Shown here one piece after another: positions 24,870 through 33,795 of a stretch of DNA of 64,000 nt; the first letter of the stretch is position 1; the number at the start of each line of letters is the position of its first letter. Made by a program: the position numbers and the translations under genes. The notes beneath the pieces were generated by a model. The model was not told where the DNA came from. It searched no databases and worked only from the letters and a program-made list of their open reading frames with translations. Origin of the DNA: Renibacterium sp043789415. GTDB taxonomy: Bacteria > Actinomycetota > Actinomycetes > Actinomycetales > Micrococcaceae. The DNA lies in the NCBI RefSeq assembly GCF_043789415.1, contig NZ_JBDLLW010000001.1:1302001-1366000 (forward strand). Reading direction: 5' to 3'.

Positions 24870-25548
24870 TAAGAATGGATCCAATTCCCGTCCCGCCCAT
24901 AACGCCCCCGTTCTGGTGATCGGGCTGGGCCGCTTCGGTTCCGCAACGGCTGAGCAGCTGGTCAAACAAGGCCGCGAAGTGCTCGCGATCGAGCGCGACC
25001 CCAGCCTGGTACAGAAGTGGTCGGGCACGCTGACCCATGTGGTGGAAGCAGACGCCACCAATATCGATGCACTGCGCCAACTCGGCGCTCAGGACTTCAA
25101 TTCCGCCGTCGTCGGAGTGGGTACTTCCATCGAATCCAGCGTGCTGATCACCGTGAATCTGGTCGATCTGGGCATCGAGCACCTCTGGGTCAAGGCGATC
25201 ACGCAATCCCACGGCAAGATCCTGAGCAGGATCGGTGCCAACCATGTGATCTACCCCGAGGCCGACGCCGGGGTGCGCGCCGCACACCTGGTCTCCGGCC
25301 GGATGCTGGACTTCATCGAGTTCGACGACGACTTCGCGATTGTGAAGATGTACCCACCGAAAGAAACCCAGGGATTCACCCTGGCAGAGTCCAAAGTGCG
25401 CTCGAAGTACGGGGTGACCATCGTCGGGATCAAATCCCCGGGGGAGGATTTCACCTACGCTCAGCCGGATACCAAAGTTTCAGCCCGCCATATGCTGATC
25501 GTTTCGGGTCACGTCGACCTCCTGGAGCGCTTCGCGGCCCGGCCCTAG
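24862..25548 (+). CDS. trkA: Potassium uptake protein TrkA/KtrA (RCK subunit)
   Basis: The cytoplasmic nucleotide-binding regulator of the TrkH channel, 228 residues. The RCK-N Rossmann motif VLVIGLGRFGSATAEQL comes first and binds ATP/ADP or NAD; a RCK-C domain follows (TLAESKVRSKYGVTIVGIKS). The start is TTG at 24862, with GAGAGG 7 nt upstream, overlapping the trkH stop. The pair would take up potassium in response to osmotic stress or pH. Confidence 0.92.
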   Translation: MADKNGSNSRPAHNAPVLVIGLGRFGSATAEQLVKQGREVLAIERDPSLVQKWSGTLTHVVEADATNIDALRQLGAQDFNSAVVGVGTSIESSVLITVNLVDLGIEHLWVKAITQSHGKILSRIGANHVIYPEADAGVRAAHLVSGRMLDFIEFDDDFAIVKMYPPKETQGFTLAESKVRSKYGVTIVGIKSPGEDFTYAQPDTKVSARHMLIVSGHVDLLERFAARP

Positions 25549-25593
25549 CGTGCTCTCAGCGGCGCTCCAGGCCTGCCCCGAGAGCAGAACACG

Positions 25594-26430
25594 CTAAGCC
25601 CTATCCAGCTCCGCGGTGATGGCGTCAGAGCGCTGTACGGCCGCCTGAGCCCCGGCGAGCACAATGCCGGGCAAGCCCTGCTCATCGAACACCGCGATGG
25701 CGCGCTCCGTGGTGCCGTTCGGGCTGGTCACCGCTTTGCGCAACGCGGTGGCATCCGCGCCTTCCGCGCCGAGCATCAGACCGGCTCCGGCGACCGTCTC
25801 GGAAGCCAGGGTCTTCGCCGTCGATTCATCGAAGCCCAGTTCACGAGCTGCCGAAGCCATTGCTTCGGCGAGGTAGAAGGCGTAGGCCGGGCCGGATCCG
25901 CTGATCGCACCGATCGCTGGCATCTGTTCTTCCGGCACCTCGAGCACCACCCCTGAGCCCGCGAAGACCGCTTTGGCCAGCTCGGCCTGCCGCTCATTGG
26001 CCGCACGGCCCAGGGAGAGCCCGACGACGCCGCGCCCCACCATGAGGGGCGTGTTCGGCATGCTCCGCACCACGGCCTGCCCCTCCGGCAAGGCCCGCTC
26101 GATCTGCTCGATGGTCACCGCACCGGCGACGCTCAGCAGCACTGCATCGGGTTCCAGCGCGGCTGAGATCTCACGGCAGAGCGGAGCGATCTGCGCAGGT
26201 TTGACGCCGAGCACGACGACCTCGGCACCGGCCACCGCAAGAGAGTTGGCCTGAGGTTCCTCCGACGTCGCAATCACGGCAATACCGTGCCGTTCCGCGA
26301 GCTCCTGCGCGCGTTCAACCCGCCGCACGGTAGCGACGACCGAAGCAGCTTCAACCGGCCCCGTCAGCAGCCCGGCCAGAATGGCCTCACCCATGGACCC
26401 GCAACCTAGAAAGGCAATTCGATTCGTCAT
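25594..26430 (-). CDS. proC: Pyrroline-5-carboxylate reductase
   Basis: ProC reduces pyrroline-5-carboxylate to proline with NAD(P)H. The 278 residues show the N-terminal Rossmann motif IAFLGCGSMGEAILAGL, VVLGVKPAQIAPL, VRSMPNTPLMVGRGV and the C-terminal GSGPAYAFYLAEAMASAA that forms the active site. The ATG at 26430 is chosen because the extra 32 residues of a longer version are unrelated to ProC. The gene is convergent with trkA. Confidence 0.95.
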   Translation of the reverse strand: MTNRIAFLGCGSMGEAILAGLLTGPVEAASVVATVRRVERAQELAERHGIAVIATSEEPQANSLAVAGAEVVVLGVKPAQIAPLCREISAALEPDAVLLSVAGAVTIEQIERALPEGQAVVRSMPNTPLMVGRGVVGLSLGRAANERQAELAKAVFAGSGVVLEVPEEQMPAIGAISGSGPAYAFYLAEAMASAARELGFDESTAKTLASETVAGAGLMLGAEGADATALRKAVTSPNGTTERAIAVFDEQGLPGIVLAGAQAAVQRSDAITAELDRA

Positions 26431-26628
26431 GACTTCATCTTTCCACCAAGGCTCGTGGCTTTTCGAATCTGTGCTGAATCGGCTCGTATCCAAGAAGGAA
26501 GAAACAGTTCTGAAGCCATTTACCAAAACGATTTTAGATTGTCAGCCAATTCCCAGCTTGATAGCAGCTTGCCCCCAGAGAGGGCGTCTAACTTAGTAAT
26601 TACCTCATTAAGGTGCGAGTGATTGCGG

Positions 26629-26720
26629 ACTGGTCGTTCTTAACGATCGGTTACAGCGCCGGAGAGTCGGGCAGTGTTCCCCCCAACCACTGCCCCTGAC
26701 GACTCTCCGGCGCTTTCTCA
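26629..26720 (+). ncRNA. Candidate plus-strand small RNA with two hairpins and a C6 loop
   Basis: In the 488-bp gap between proC and the isomerase gene, both on the minus strand, the plus strand shows a hairpin ACTGGTCGTT/AACGATCGGT (26629-26651). It is followed by a long one: AGCGCCGGAGAGTC (26655-26668) pairs perfectly with GACTCTCCGGCGCT (26701-26714), enclosing GGGCAGTG/CACTGCCC with a TTCCCCCCAAC loop, then TTCTCATTT. No plus-strand protein gene precedes it, so the terminator-like end suggests a free-standing RNA. A C6 loop recalls the actinobacterial 6C RNA, but only one such loop is seen here. The promoter was not located. Confidence 0.4.
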
Positions 26721-26770
26721 TTTAAATCGACTTCTGCTCTGCAAGCCCCCGAAACCAGCCCCCTCCGAGA

Positions 26771-26861
26771 CCAGCCGTCCCACCGAATGTTACGGATGGT
26801 GCAGATGTGGCAAGGATCCGGCCTCATCCGTAACTTCTGCACCACTCAGTGGGACGGCTGG
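26771..26861. repeat. 91-bp repeat with inverted ends, copy 2
   Basis: It starts CCAGCCGTCCCACCGAATGT and ends CACTCAGTGGGACGGCTGG, giving near-perfect 19-bp inverted ends matching copy 1 at 1410-1500. The inside has a second inverted pair, GTTACGGATG and CATCCGTAAC, and GGTGCAGA in both orientations. The length is exactly 91 bp, as in copy 1. It lies 57 bp past the isomerase stop. Confidence 0.7.
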
Positions 26862-26918
26862 ATTCAAAGCACGTGGTGTTGGTGTGGCGGACCTTGGCTG
26901 ATCAATCCGGCTGAAGCC

Positions 26919-27698
26919 TCAGATGCTCCCGCGCAGATGCTCTCGCGCGAATCGCAAAGTCTCGGCCAACCATTCTTCCCGTTCCCCCACGCCCTTGGCC
27001 TTACGGGTGGAGATCTCGGCAACCACCGTTCCAGAAAACCCGGTACTGGCCAGATGCTGCAGAACCTCTGCGGCCCGCTGATTGCCCAACCCTGGTTGCA
27101 GATGCTCATCTCTGGAGGATCCGGTGCCATCAGTCAGATGAAGATGCCGCAATCTGGGCCCGAGCTCACGGATCGACTCCAGTGAGGAGACCCCTGCTGT
27201 GGCGGCGTGCGACAGGTCCCAGGTGACATCCGGGTAGTCCTGGGGCATCGGATCCCAATCGGGCAGGTAGGCCTTCACTTCCCGGCCGCGTACCCGCCAC
27301 GGATACATGTTCTCCACCGCAATCCGCACTCCACTAGATTCAGCCAGATCCCGCACCCCGGAGACAAAGCTGCGAGCGTAGTCGCTCTGCCAACGAAAGG
27401 GCGGGTGAACCACCACGACGGAGGCCTCCAGCTCCGCAGCCAAGTTAATGGATTGTTCCACCTTGTTCCAGTAACTCCCCCACACTTGCTGAGTGAGCAG
27501 CAAGGTTGGGGCGTGGATCGCCATCACCTGCAATTGATACTTTTCGCTCAAAGTGCGCAGCGCCGCCGCATTCTGGCTGGTGGCATTATTGGTCACCATC
27601 ACCTCAAGGCCGTCATAGCCGAGATCTTGAGCCGTCGCAAAGGCGTCGTGAACCGAGAGCGGGTAGACCGAGGCACTCGACAGGGCCACTGGAATCAT
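26919..27698 (-). CDS. Sugar phosphate isomerase/epimerase family protein (AP endonuclease 2 fold)
   Basis: A 259-residue TIM-barrel protein of the xylose-isomerase-like AP_endonuc_2 family. Metal-ligand positions are visible in YDGLEVMVT, VVVHPPFRW, IAVENMYPW, VTWDLSHAA, HLHLTDGTG and VVAEIST. Homologues sit next to ppx and proC in mycobacteria (Rv0498 region), and their substrate is not established. Its ATG overlaps the stop of the upstream ppx gene as ATGA, so the two are co-translated. Confidence 0.85.
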   Translation of the reverse strand: MIPVALSSASVYPLSVHDAFATAQDLGYDGLEVMVTNNATSQNAAALRTLSEKYQLQVMAIHAPTLLLTQQVWGSYWNKVEQSINLAAELEASVVVVHPPFRWQSDYARSFVSGVRDLAESSGVRIAVENMYPWRVRGREVKAYLPDWDPMPQDYPDVTWDLSHAATAGVSSLESIRELGPRLRHLHLTDGTGSSRDEHLQPGLGNQRAAEVLQHLASTGFSGTVVAEISTRKAKGVGEREEWLAETLRFAREHLRGSI

Positions 27699-28687
27699 GA
27701 TCGGCTCAGCTCGGAAGCTGGCCGGGCACTGACATGACGGGGCGGCTCGAGAGGGCCGTCAAAGACCAGCTGATCGAGCCTGCGGAGAATGAGCCCCTCC
27801 CGCAGCGCCCAGGGGCAGATCTGCATCGTGGAGACCTTGAACAGTTCAAGCGCCGCTTCAGCCACCAGAGCCCCCGCAAGCAGCTGTGGTGCCCTGGCCT
27901 CGGAGACTCCGGGCAGATGCAGACGGTCCGCTGCACTCATCGCAGTCAGCCGCTGGGTCCACAGACCCAGATCGAGAGCGTGCAACTCGCGCCGTGCGAA
28001 GGGACCCATCGCGCTGGGCGCTGCCCCGGTGATTCGGGCCAAAGAACGGAAGGTCTTGGAGGTGCCGACCACTAAGTGCGGGGTGCCCAGCTCGGAGAAT
28101 TCCTTGACAGCAGGCTTGAGCGTAGAACGGATGTATTTACGAAGCTCTTTGACGCTTTTGGCCGTCGGCGGATCCTCGAAAAGCCAATCCCGGGTCAGGC
28201 GCCCAGCGCCCAACGGAACCGAAGTGGCCTTTTGCGGCAGTTCGTCGGCACCCAGGGCCATCTCGAAGGAACCACCACCGATATCCAAATCGAGAACCGT
28301 CCCGGCACCCCAGCCGTACCAGCGGCGCACCGCGAAGAAAGTCATCGCAGCTTCCTCCGGCCCGGTCAGCTCGCGGAGTTGCACCGTGGTCTCCCGCTGG
28401 ACCCGGTTCAGCACCTGCTCGCCGTTGCTGGACTCCCTGATCGCGGAGGTGCAGAACGCCAGAAGGTCCTGGGCCTGATGCTTCAGCGCGAATTCTCGGG
28501 CTTCCAGCACGAACTCGATCAGCTCGTTCTGCCCCGCTTCGGTGATCGCGCCGTCGTCGTCCAGGTACTGCACGAGGGAGAGCGGCCGTTTATGGGAGGC
28601 GAAGGGCACCGGCTGACCACCCGGGTGCGCATCGACCAAGAGCAGATGCACAGTATTTGAGCCGATATCGAGAACGCCAAGTCTCAT
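27695..28687 (-). CDS. Ppx/GppA family exopolyphosphatase
   Basis: A 330-residue phosphatase of the actin-like ASKHA fold that removes terminal phosphate from polyphosphate and/or pppGpp. The phosphate 1 and 2 motifs are LDIGSNTVHLLLVDAHPGG and LDLDIGGGSFEMALGADE. The actinobacterial short form lacks the C-terminal HD domains of GppA. The ATG at 28687 starts directly with MRLGVLDIGSNT, the family's usual N-terminus. TAAACT lies 7 nt upstream. It is the first gene of a two-gene operon with the isomerase. Confidence 0.92.
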   Translation of the reverse strand: MRLGVLDIGSNTVHLLLVDAHPGGQPVPFASHKRPLSLVQYLDDDGAITEAGQNELIEFVLEAREFALKHQAQDLLAFCTSAIRESSNGEQVLNRVQRETTVQLRELTGPEEAAMTFFAVRRWYGWGAGTVLDLDIGGGSFEMALGADELPQKATSVPLGAGRLTRDWLFEDPPTAKSVKELRKYIRSTLKPAVKEFSELGTPHLVVGTSKTFRSLARITGAAPSAMGPFARRELHALDLGLWTQRLTAMSAADRLHLPGVSEARAPQLLAGALVAEAALELFKVSTMQICPWALREGLILRRLDQLVFDGPLEPPRHVSARPASELSRS

Positions 28688-28786
28688 GCTGCCCAGTTTA
28701 TGCTGAGCGCACCGAGCACCACGATCTGAGACGAATGACCGATCGAAGAGATTGAATGTCATCAGCATCCGTACCAGACTGAACAA

Positions 28787-30142
28787 ATGAGTAAAGCTCG
28801 ACGAATAACCGATAAAGCCATCACGAGTGATCAACTATCAAGCCTGAACGGAGAATTCTCGGCAAACTCCGCAGCTGTCCTGGCGCAGAACGCGGTGACC
28901 CGCACCGCGCTCAACGACATCGCGGTGAACCACCGCGTGCTAGCCGGCAGCTCGCATTCCATGTCGACGCGACTCGACGATTGGAAAGTGACCAACCAGA
29001 AGAAATCCGGCCGTTGCTGGCTGTTCGCCGCGCTCAATCTGCTGCGCGCCGAAGCCCGGCAGATCCTCAACGTCAAGAACTTCGAGTTCTCGCAGAATTA
29101 CCCGATGTACTTCGACAAGCTAGAGCGAGCTAACTACTACCTGCAATCCATCATCGAAACCGCGGATCGCCCGCTGGATGACCGACTGGTAACCTTCCTC
29201 GGCGATTCCCTGATGGGCGACGGCGGCCAGTGGAATATGTCGAGCAGCATCTTCAAGAAGTACGGTGCGGTGCCCCAGGAAGCGATGCCGGAGACGCAGT
29301 CCTCCTCGGACACCGATCAGATGAACTCCCGGCTGAAGACCCTGCTGCGCAAGGCCGCCCTGGAGCTCCGCTCAGCGGTCGGCAAGGGCGCCGAGGAAGC
29401 AGAACTGGATGCTCTAGTGCAGCAGACCATCGCTCAGGTTCACAAAGTCCTCACCATCCACTTGGGCACCCCGCCCAGCACCGTGGACTGGCAGTGGATC
29501 GACGACGATAAGAAATTCACCCGCGCCGGCGTGCTCAGCCCGCAGGAGTTCCTGGCGAAGTACACCACGCTGAACCTGGACGACTACGTCTGTCTAGTGG
29601 ACGATCCGCGGTCGGAACACCCCAAGGGGAAGACTCTGACCGTCGAATACCTGGGAAATATCGTGGGAGGCGATCCCACGGTTTACCTCAACGTCGATAT
29701 CCAGCTGATGAAGGATCTAGCCAAGGAGTCCCTGGAGTCCGGTGCGCCGGTCTGGTTCGGCTGCGACGTCGGACCACAGATGCTCCGGACAGAGGGCTTA
29801 TGGGACGCCGAGCTCTTCGACTACGACGGCGTCTACGGAGTGGATCTGAGCCTCGACAAGGAACAACGAGTTAACATCGGCGAATCAGCGATGACCCATG
29901 CCATGCTGTTCACCGGTGTCGACGTCTTGGACGGCGGCACCCGGCGCTGGCGGGTGGAGAACAGCTGGGGTGATCAAGGTGCCGATCAGGGTTTCTACAC
30001 CATGAACGACTCGTGGTTCGACGAGTACATGTTCGAGGTCGCGGTCGATAAGAACAAGCTGAGCCCGGAACTGCGCGCCGCCCTGGAAGAAGCACCCCGG
30101 GTGCTACCCGCTTGGGATCCGATGGGTGCCCTAGCCAGTTAA
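28787..30142 (+). CDS. pepC: C1-family aminopeptidase (PepC / bleomycin hydrolase)
   Basis: A 451-residue cytoplasmic cysteine aminopeptidase of family C1B, normally hexameric. The catalytic Cys is in NQKKSGRCWLFAALNLLR (about residue 77), the His in MTHAMLFTGVDV and the Asn in RVENSWGDQG. The typical C1B segment FEFSQNYPMYFDKLERANYY follows the Cys. CAGACT lies 6 nt before the ATG. A strong 22-bp hairpin lies 8 bp beyond the stop. Confidence 0.93.
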   Translation: MSKARRITDKAITSDQLSSLNGEFSANSAAVLAQNAVTRTALNDIAVNHRVLAGSSHSMSTRLDDWKVTNQKKSGRCWLFAALNLLRAEARQILNVKNFEFSQNYPMYFDKLERANYYLQSIIETADRPLDDRLVTFLGDSLMGDGGQWNMSSSIFKKYGAVPQEAMPETQSSSDTDQMNSRLKTLLRKAALELRSAVGKGAEEAELDALVQQTIAQVHKVLTIHLGTPPSTVDWQWIDDDKKFTRAGVLSPQEFLAKYTTLNLDDYVCLVDDPRSEHPKGKTLTVEYLGNIVGGDPTVYLNVDIQLMKDLAKESLESGAPVWFGCDVGPQMLRTEGLWDAELFDYDGVYGVDLSLDKEQRVNIGESAMTHAMLFTGVDVLDGGTRRWRVENSWGDQGADQGFYTMNDSWFDEYMFEVAVDKNKLSPELRAALEEAPRVLPAWDPMGALAS

Positions 30143-30149
30143 AGCCAGC

Positions 30150-30211
30150 AGCGCTGTGGAAGCTAGAGCCGCTACTAAGCGGGTCAGAACGGCTCTAGCT
30201 TCCACAGCGCT
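30150..30211. terminator. Bidirectional 22-bp perfect hairpin between pepC and topA
   Basis: AGCGCTGTGGAAGCTAGAGC (start of the left arm, 30150-30171) is repeated exactly inverted at 30190-30211 with an 18-nt loop. There is no T tract on either side. It separates two convergent genes and could stop both transcripts. Confidence 0.7.
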
Positions 30212-30228
30212 ACGAAAAGGATGGCAGC

Positions 30229-32973
30229 TTAGCGCTTGGCCGTGGCCTTCCTCTTGGTCGTGGCTTTGGCCCGGGCGCCCGGGCGCTTGACCGGGCCGCG
30301 AGCGCGTTTCTCGGCGAGCAGCTCGACGGCGCGTTCCCTGGTCAGCTCCTCGATCGAGGTGGCACGCGGCACCGTGATATTGGTTTCACCGTCGGTGATG
30401 TACGGACCGAAGCGGCCTTCCTTGACCACGATCTTCTTACCGGAAACCGGGTCTTCACCGAATTCCGCGAGTGGCGGCACGGCTGCGCGCGCCCCTCGCT
30501 GCTTGGGCTGCGCGTAGATCTCCAGCGCCTGCTCCAGGGTGATCGTGAAGATCTCCTCTTCGGAGCCGATCGAACGGGAATCGGTGCCCTTCTTCAAATA
30601 GGGCCCGAAACGGCCGTTCTGCACGGTGATCTCCACGCCCTCGGCATCCGCACCCAGCACTCGCGGCAGCGACATCAACTGCAGCGCCTCGTCCAGAGAA
30701 ACCGTCTCAACGGTCATCGACTTGAACAGCGAACCGGTGCGCGGCTTGGCCTTGACCGGTTTCTTCGGCGGTTTCGGCTTGCCGTTCTTGTAGTACTCCA
30801 CGGGTGCATTCGCCAGTTCTTCCGCGGTGGGCTCCGGGATGATCTCGGTGACATAGGCCCCGTAGCGGCCGTTCTTGGCCACCACGCTGTGCCCCGAGAC
30901 CGGATCCACCCCGAGCACCCTTTCCTCCGGAGCAGCGGTGTTGATCAGCTCGATCGCCTTTTCAGCGGTCAGCTCGTCGGGTGCCAAGTCCTCAGGCACA
31001 TTGGCCCGTTCAGGCTCGGTGCCTTCCGGGGCATCGGCGGGAACCGGCTTCTCCAGGTAGGGCCCGAACTTACCGACGCGCAGCGTGATCCCCTCCGCGA
31101 TCGGCACCGAGTTGATCTCCCGGGCATCGATCTCACCGAGGTTATCGACGATCGGCAGCAAGCCGGAGCCGTCGTCAGCGCCGAAGTAGAACAACCTCAA
31201 CCAGTGCGAGCCGGTCTCTTCGCCGCGGGAGATCCGGTCCAGGTCCTCTTCCATCTCGGCGGTGAAGTCGTAATCGACGTAGTTCTCGAAGTACTGTTCC
31301 AGCAGCCGGACCACCGAGAATGCCACCCAGCTGGGCACCAGGGCCGAACCGCGCTGGCTGACGTAGCCCCGGTCCATGATGGTCGAGATGGTTGCCGCAT
31401 AAGTGGACGGGCGGCCGATGCCGCGCTCTTCCAAGGTCTTCACCAGAGAAGCTTCGGTGTAACGCGGCGGCGGTGAGGTCTCGTGCCCCTGCGGTTCCAG
31501 GGACTCAGTGCGCAGCGCATCGGAGACCGCCAGATTAGGCAGCCTCCCGCCGTCGGCGCCGTTGGCGTCATCGCTCTGCCGAGCCTCATCACGGCCTTCT
31601 TCGTAAGCAGCTAGGAAGCCCTGGAAGGTGATCACGGTTCCCGAGGCGGCGAACTCAGCGTCCTTGCCCTCGGCGGAAACGGCGCCGAGCCGCACCGAGG
31701 CGGTGGAGCCCTTGGCGTCCGCCATCTGTGAGGCCACGGTGCGCTTCCAGATCAGTTCGTAGAGCTTGAACTCGTCCGAACTCAATGAGCGAGCGACCTG
31801 AGCCGGAACCCGGAAGGAGTCACCGGCGGGACGAATCGCCTCGTGCGCCTCCTGGGCGTTCTTCGACTTATTCGAGTAGATCCGCGGCGAGTTCGGCACA
31901 AAAGAGGGATCGTAGAGTTCCGCCGCTTGACGACGGGCCGCGGTGATCGCCTGATCGCTCAACGCCACCGAATCGGTACGCATATAGGTGATGTAGCCGT
32001 TTTCATAAAGACTCTGTGCCACCCGCATGGTGACCCGCGCCGAGAAACGCAGCTTACGAGCCGCCTCCTGCTGCAAGGTCGAGGTGGTGAAAGGCGCGGC
32101 CGGACGGCGGGTATAGGGCTTGTGCTCGACCGAGCGGACGGCGAAATCGGCCTGTTGCAGCCCCTCCGCCAACGCGGTGGCGGTGGCCTCATCGAGGTGG
32201 GCGACCTTGGCCGCGGTGAGCGCTCCGACGTCGTTGAAATCCCGCCCGGTGGCGACCCTGGCGCCGTCGACGGCCACCAGCTTCGCCTTGAAGAGCTGCT
32301 CAGATCCGGGCGGGGTGAATTCGCCCAGCACGTCCCAGTAGGACGCCGAGCGGAAAGCCATCCGCTCGCGCTCCCGCTCCACCACGAGACGAGTCGCCAC
32401 GGACTGCACCCGGCCCGCGGAGAGCCCTCGGGAGACTTTGCGCCAGAGCACGGGGGAAATCTCATAGCCGTAGAGCCGGTCGAGCACTCTGCGAGTCTCC
32501 TGCGCATCGACCATCGGCATATCGACATCGCGCAGCTCATTCATGGCGCGCTGGATAGCCTCTTTGGTGATTTCCGGGAAGGTCAGCCGATATACCGGCA
32601 CCTTGGGCTTGAGTACTTCAAGCAGATGCCAGGCAATGGCCTCGCCTTCGCGGTCACCGTCAGTGGCCAGATAGAGTTCATCGGCGTCCTTGAGCGCGGC
32701 CTTCAACTCGGCAACGCGCTTCTTCTTATCCGGCGGCACCACATAATAGGGTTCGAAGTCATTGTCGAGGTCGACAGCGAATTTGCCCACCGAGGATTTC
32801 TTCAACTCAGCGGGCAGGTCGGAGGGCTGGGGCAGATCCCGGATATGCCCATAGGACGCCTCGACTTCGAAGCCCTCGCCAAGATAACCGGCAATGGTCT
32901 TTCCCTTTGCCGGGGACTCCACGATGACCAGTTTCTTACCGGTCTTCTTTATGTTCGATGCCTTGCTGGGCAC
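30229..32973 (-). CDS. topA: DNA topoisomerase I
   Basis: A type IA topoisomerase that relaxes negative supercoils, 914 residues. The N-terminal Toprim domain has VIVESPAKGKTIAGYLG and YLATDGDREGEAIAWHL; the catalytic Tyr is in NGYITYMRTDSVAL. Instead of zinc fingers the C-terminus has four actinobacterial repeats of the type NGRYGAYVT / EGRFGPYIT, ending in a Lys/Arg-rich tail (about the last 25 residues) that helps DNA binding. AGGAGAATC lies just ahead of the GTG start. Confidence 0.97.
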   Translation of the reverse strand: MPSKASNIKKTGKKLVIVESPAKGKTIAGYLGEGFEVEASYGHIRDLPQPSDLPAELKKSSVGKFAVDLDNDFEPYYVVPPDKKKRVAELKAALKDADELYLATDGDREGEAIAWHLLEVLKPKVPVYRLTFPEITKEAIQRAMNELRDVDMPMVDAQETRRVLDRLYGYEISPVLWRKVSRGLSAGRVQSVATRLVVERERERMAFRSASYWDVLGEFTPPGSEQLFKAKLVAVDGARVATGRDFNDVGALTAAKVAHLDEATATALAEGLQQADFAVRSVEHKPYTRRPAAPFTTSTLQQEAARKLRFSARVTMRVAQSLYENGYITYMRTDSVALSDQAITAARRQAAELYDPSFVPNSPRIYSNKSKNAQEAHEAIRPAGDSFRVPAQVARSLSSDEFKLYELIWKRTVASQMADAKGSTASVRLGAVSAEGKDAEFAASGTVITFQGFLAAYEEGRDEARQSDDANGADGGRLPNLAVSDALRTESLEPQGHETSPPPRYTEASLVKTLEERGIGRPSTYAATISTIMDRGYVSQRGSALVPSWVAFSVVRLLEQYFENYVDYDFTAEMEEDLDRISRGEETGSHWLRLFYFGADDGSGLLPIVDNLGEIDAREINSVPIAEGITLRVGKFGPYLEKPVPADAPEGTEPERANVPEDLAPDELTAEKAIELINTAAPEERVLGVDPVSGHSVVAKNGRYGAYVTEIIPEPTAEELANAPVEYYKNGKPKPPKKPVKAKPRTGSLFKSMTVETVSLDEALQLMSLPRVLGADAEGVEITVQNGRFGPYLKKGTDSRSIGSEEEIFTITLEQALEIYAQPKQRGARAAVPPLAEFGEDPVSGKKIVVKEGRFGPYITDGETNITVPRATSIEELTRERAVELLAEKRARGPVKRPGARAKATTKRKATAKR

Positions 32974-33070
32974 GATTCTCCTACCTGCGTATTTCCCTCA
33001 TTGCGATGCGGCCCCCGAATCTAGTTCACCATACATTAAATGGCCGCACATTCAATGCCGCGCCAGCTGG

Positions 33071-33730
33071 CTATTGCCGAAGCCAGCTCAAAACGGCGAG
33101 CACTCTGCGATGGTCCTCCGACGAGGGCGGAAGGTCAAGTTTGCTGAAGATCGAGGAGATGTGTTTTTCCACCGCGCCGGCGGAAAGCGTCAGGTGCTGG
33201 CCGATCGCGGCATTGCTACGGCCTTCGGCGATCAGGGCCATCACTTGTCGCTCTCGCTCGGTGAGCGCCTCGACGCCGCTGCGGCTCCTATTGTTATTGA
33301 ACAGCGCCGCGATCACTTCGGGATCCAGCACGGTGCCGCCGGAATGGATTCTGTTCACGGCGTCCGCCAATTCATCGACGTCGGTCACCCGGTCCTTGAG
33401 CAGGTAGCCAATCCCTCCGCTGCTGGCCGCCGTCGAGAGCAGATCGCGGGCGTAACTCAATTCAACGTATTGCGAGAGCACCAGAATGCCGATGGCGGGC
33501 CAGTTCTGCCGGATCTCGAGGGCGGCACGCAGGCCTTCATCGCTGTGACCGGGAGGCATCCGGACATCCGTCAGCACCAGATGGGGGGAGCACTGTTCGA
33601 CCGCGAGCAGCAGTTCTTCGGCGCTGCCCACTGCGGTGAGCACTTCGAAACCGCTTTCGCCCAGCAAGCGCACCAGGCCTTCTCTGAGCAGCACCGAATC
33701 CTCGGCCAGCACCACTGTGATTCTCTCCAC
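33071..33730 (-). CDS. LuxR/NarL-family response regulator
   Basis: A 219-residue two-component response regulator. The receiver domain begins ITVVLAEDSVLLREGLVRLL and has the phosphorylated Asp in LVLTDVRMPPG; the C-terminal LuxR helix-turn-helix is LTERERQVMALIAEGRSNAA then GAVEKHISSIFSKL. Its partner kinase is directly upstream on the same strand. The GTG at 33730 fits the receiver domain start; an ATG at 33784 would add 18 residues and leave only 11 bp after the kinase gene. The stimulus is unknown. Confidence 0.92.
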   Translation of the reverse strand: MERITVVLAEDSVLLREGLVRLLGESGFEVLTAVGSAEELLLAVEQCSPHLVLTDVRMPPGHSDEGLRAALEIRQNWPAIGILVLSQYVELSYARDLLSTAASSGGIGYLLKDRVTDVDELADAVNRIHSGGTVLDPEVIAALFNNNRSRSGVEALTERERQVMALIAEGRSNAAIGQHLTLSAGAVEKHISSIFSKLDLPPSSEDHRRVLAVLSWLRQ

Positions 33731-33795
33731 GCCACCAGAGTACCGGTGCGTCAAGGGGCGGCCCTCCGGAGAGACCTGATTCAAACCGGATCAGC

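Noticed and set aside
25549..25593. Rho-independent terminator after trkA
   Set aside because: AGCGTGCTCTC and GAGAGC...CACGCT can pair, but the stem is interrupted and no T tract follows, so the support is too weak.
26655..26714. Firm assignment as 6C RNA
   Set aside because: Only one loop has six C residues and the two-hairpin arrangement of the family cannot be confirmed by eye; kept only as a candidate small RNA.
30150..30211. Mobile element ends
   Set aside because: The perfect 22-bp inverted repeat lies between convergent genes with a short loop and no repeat copy elsewhere in the window; a terminator is simpler.
31843..33024. Plus-strand frame of 393 codons opposite topA
   Set aside because: Fully antisense to conserved topoisomerase motifs and His/Arg/Gly-rich, as usual for shadows of GC-rich genes.
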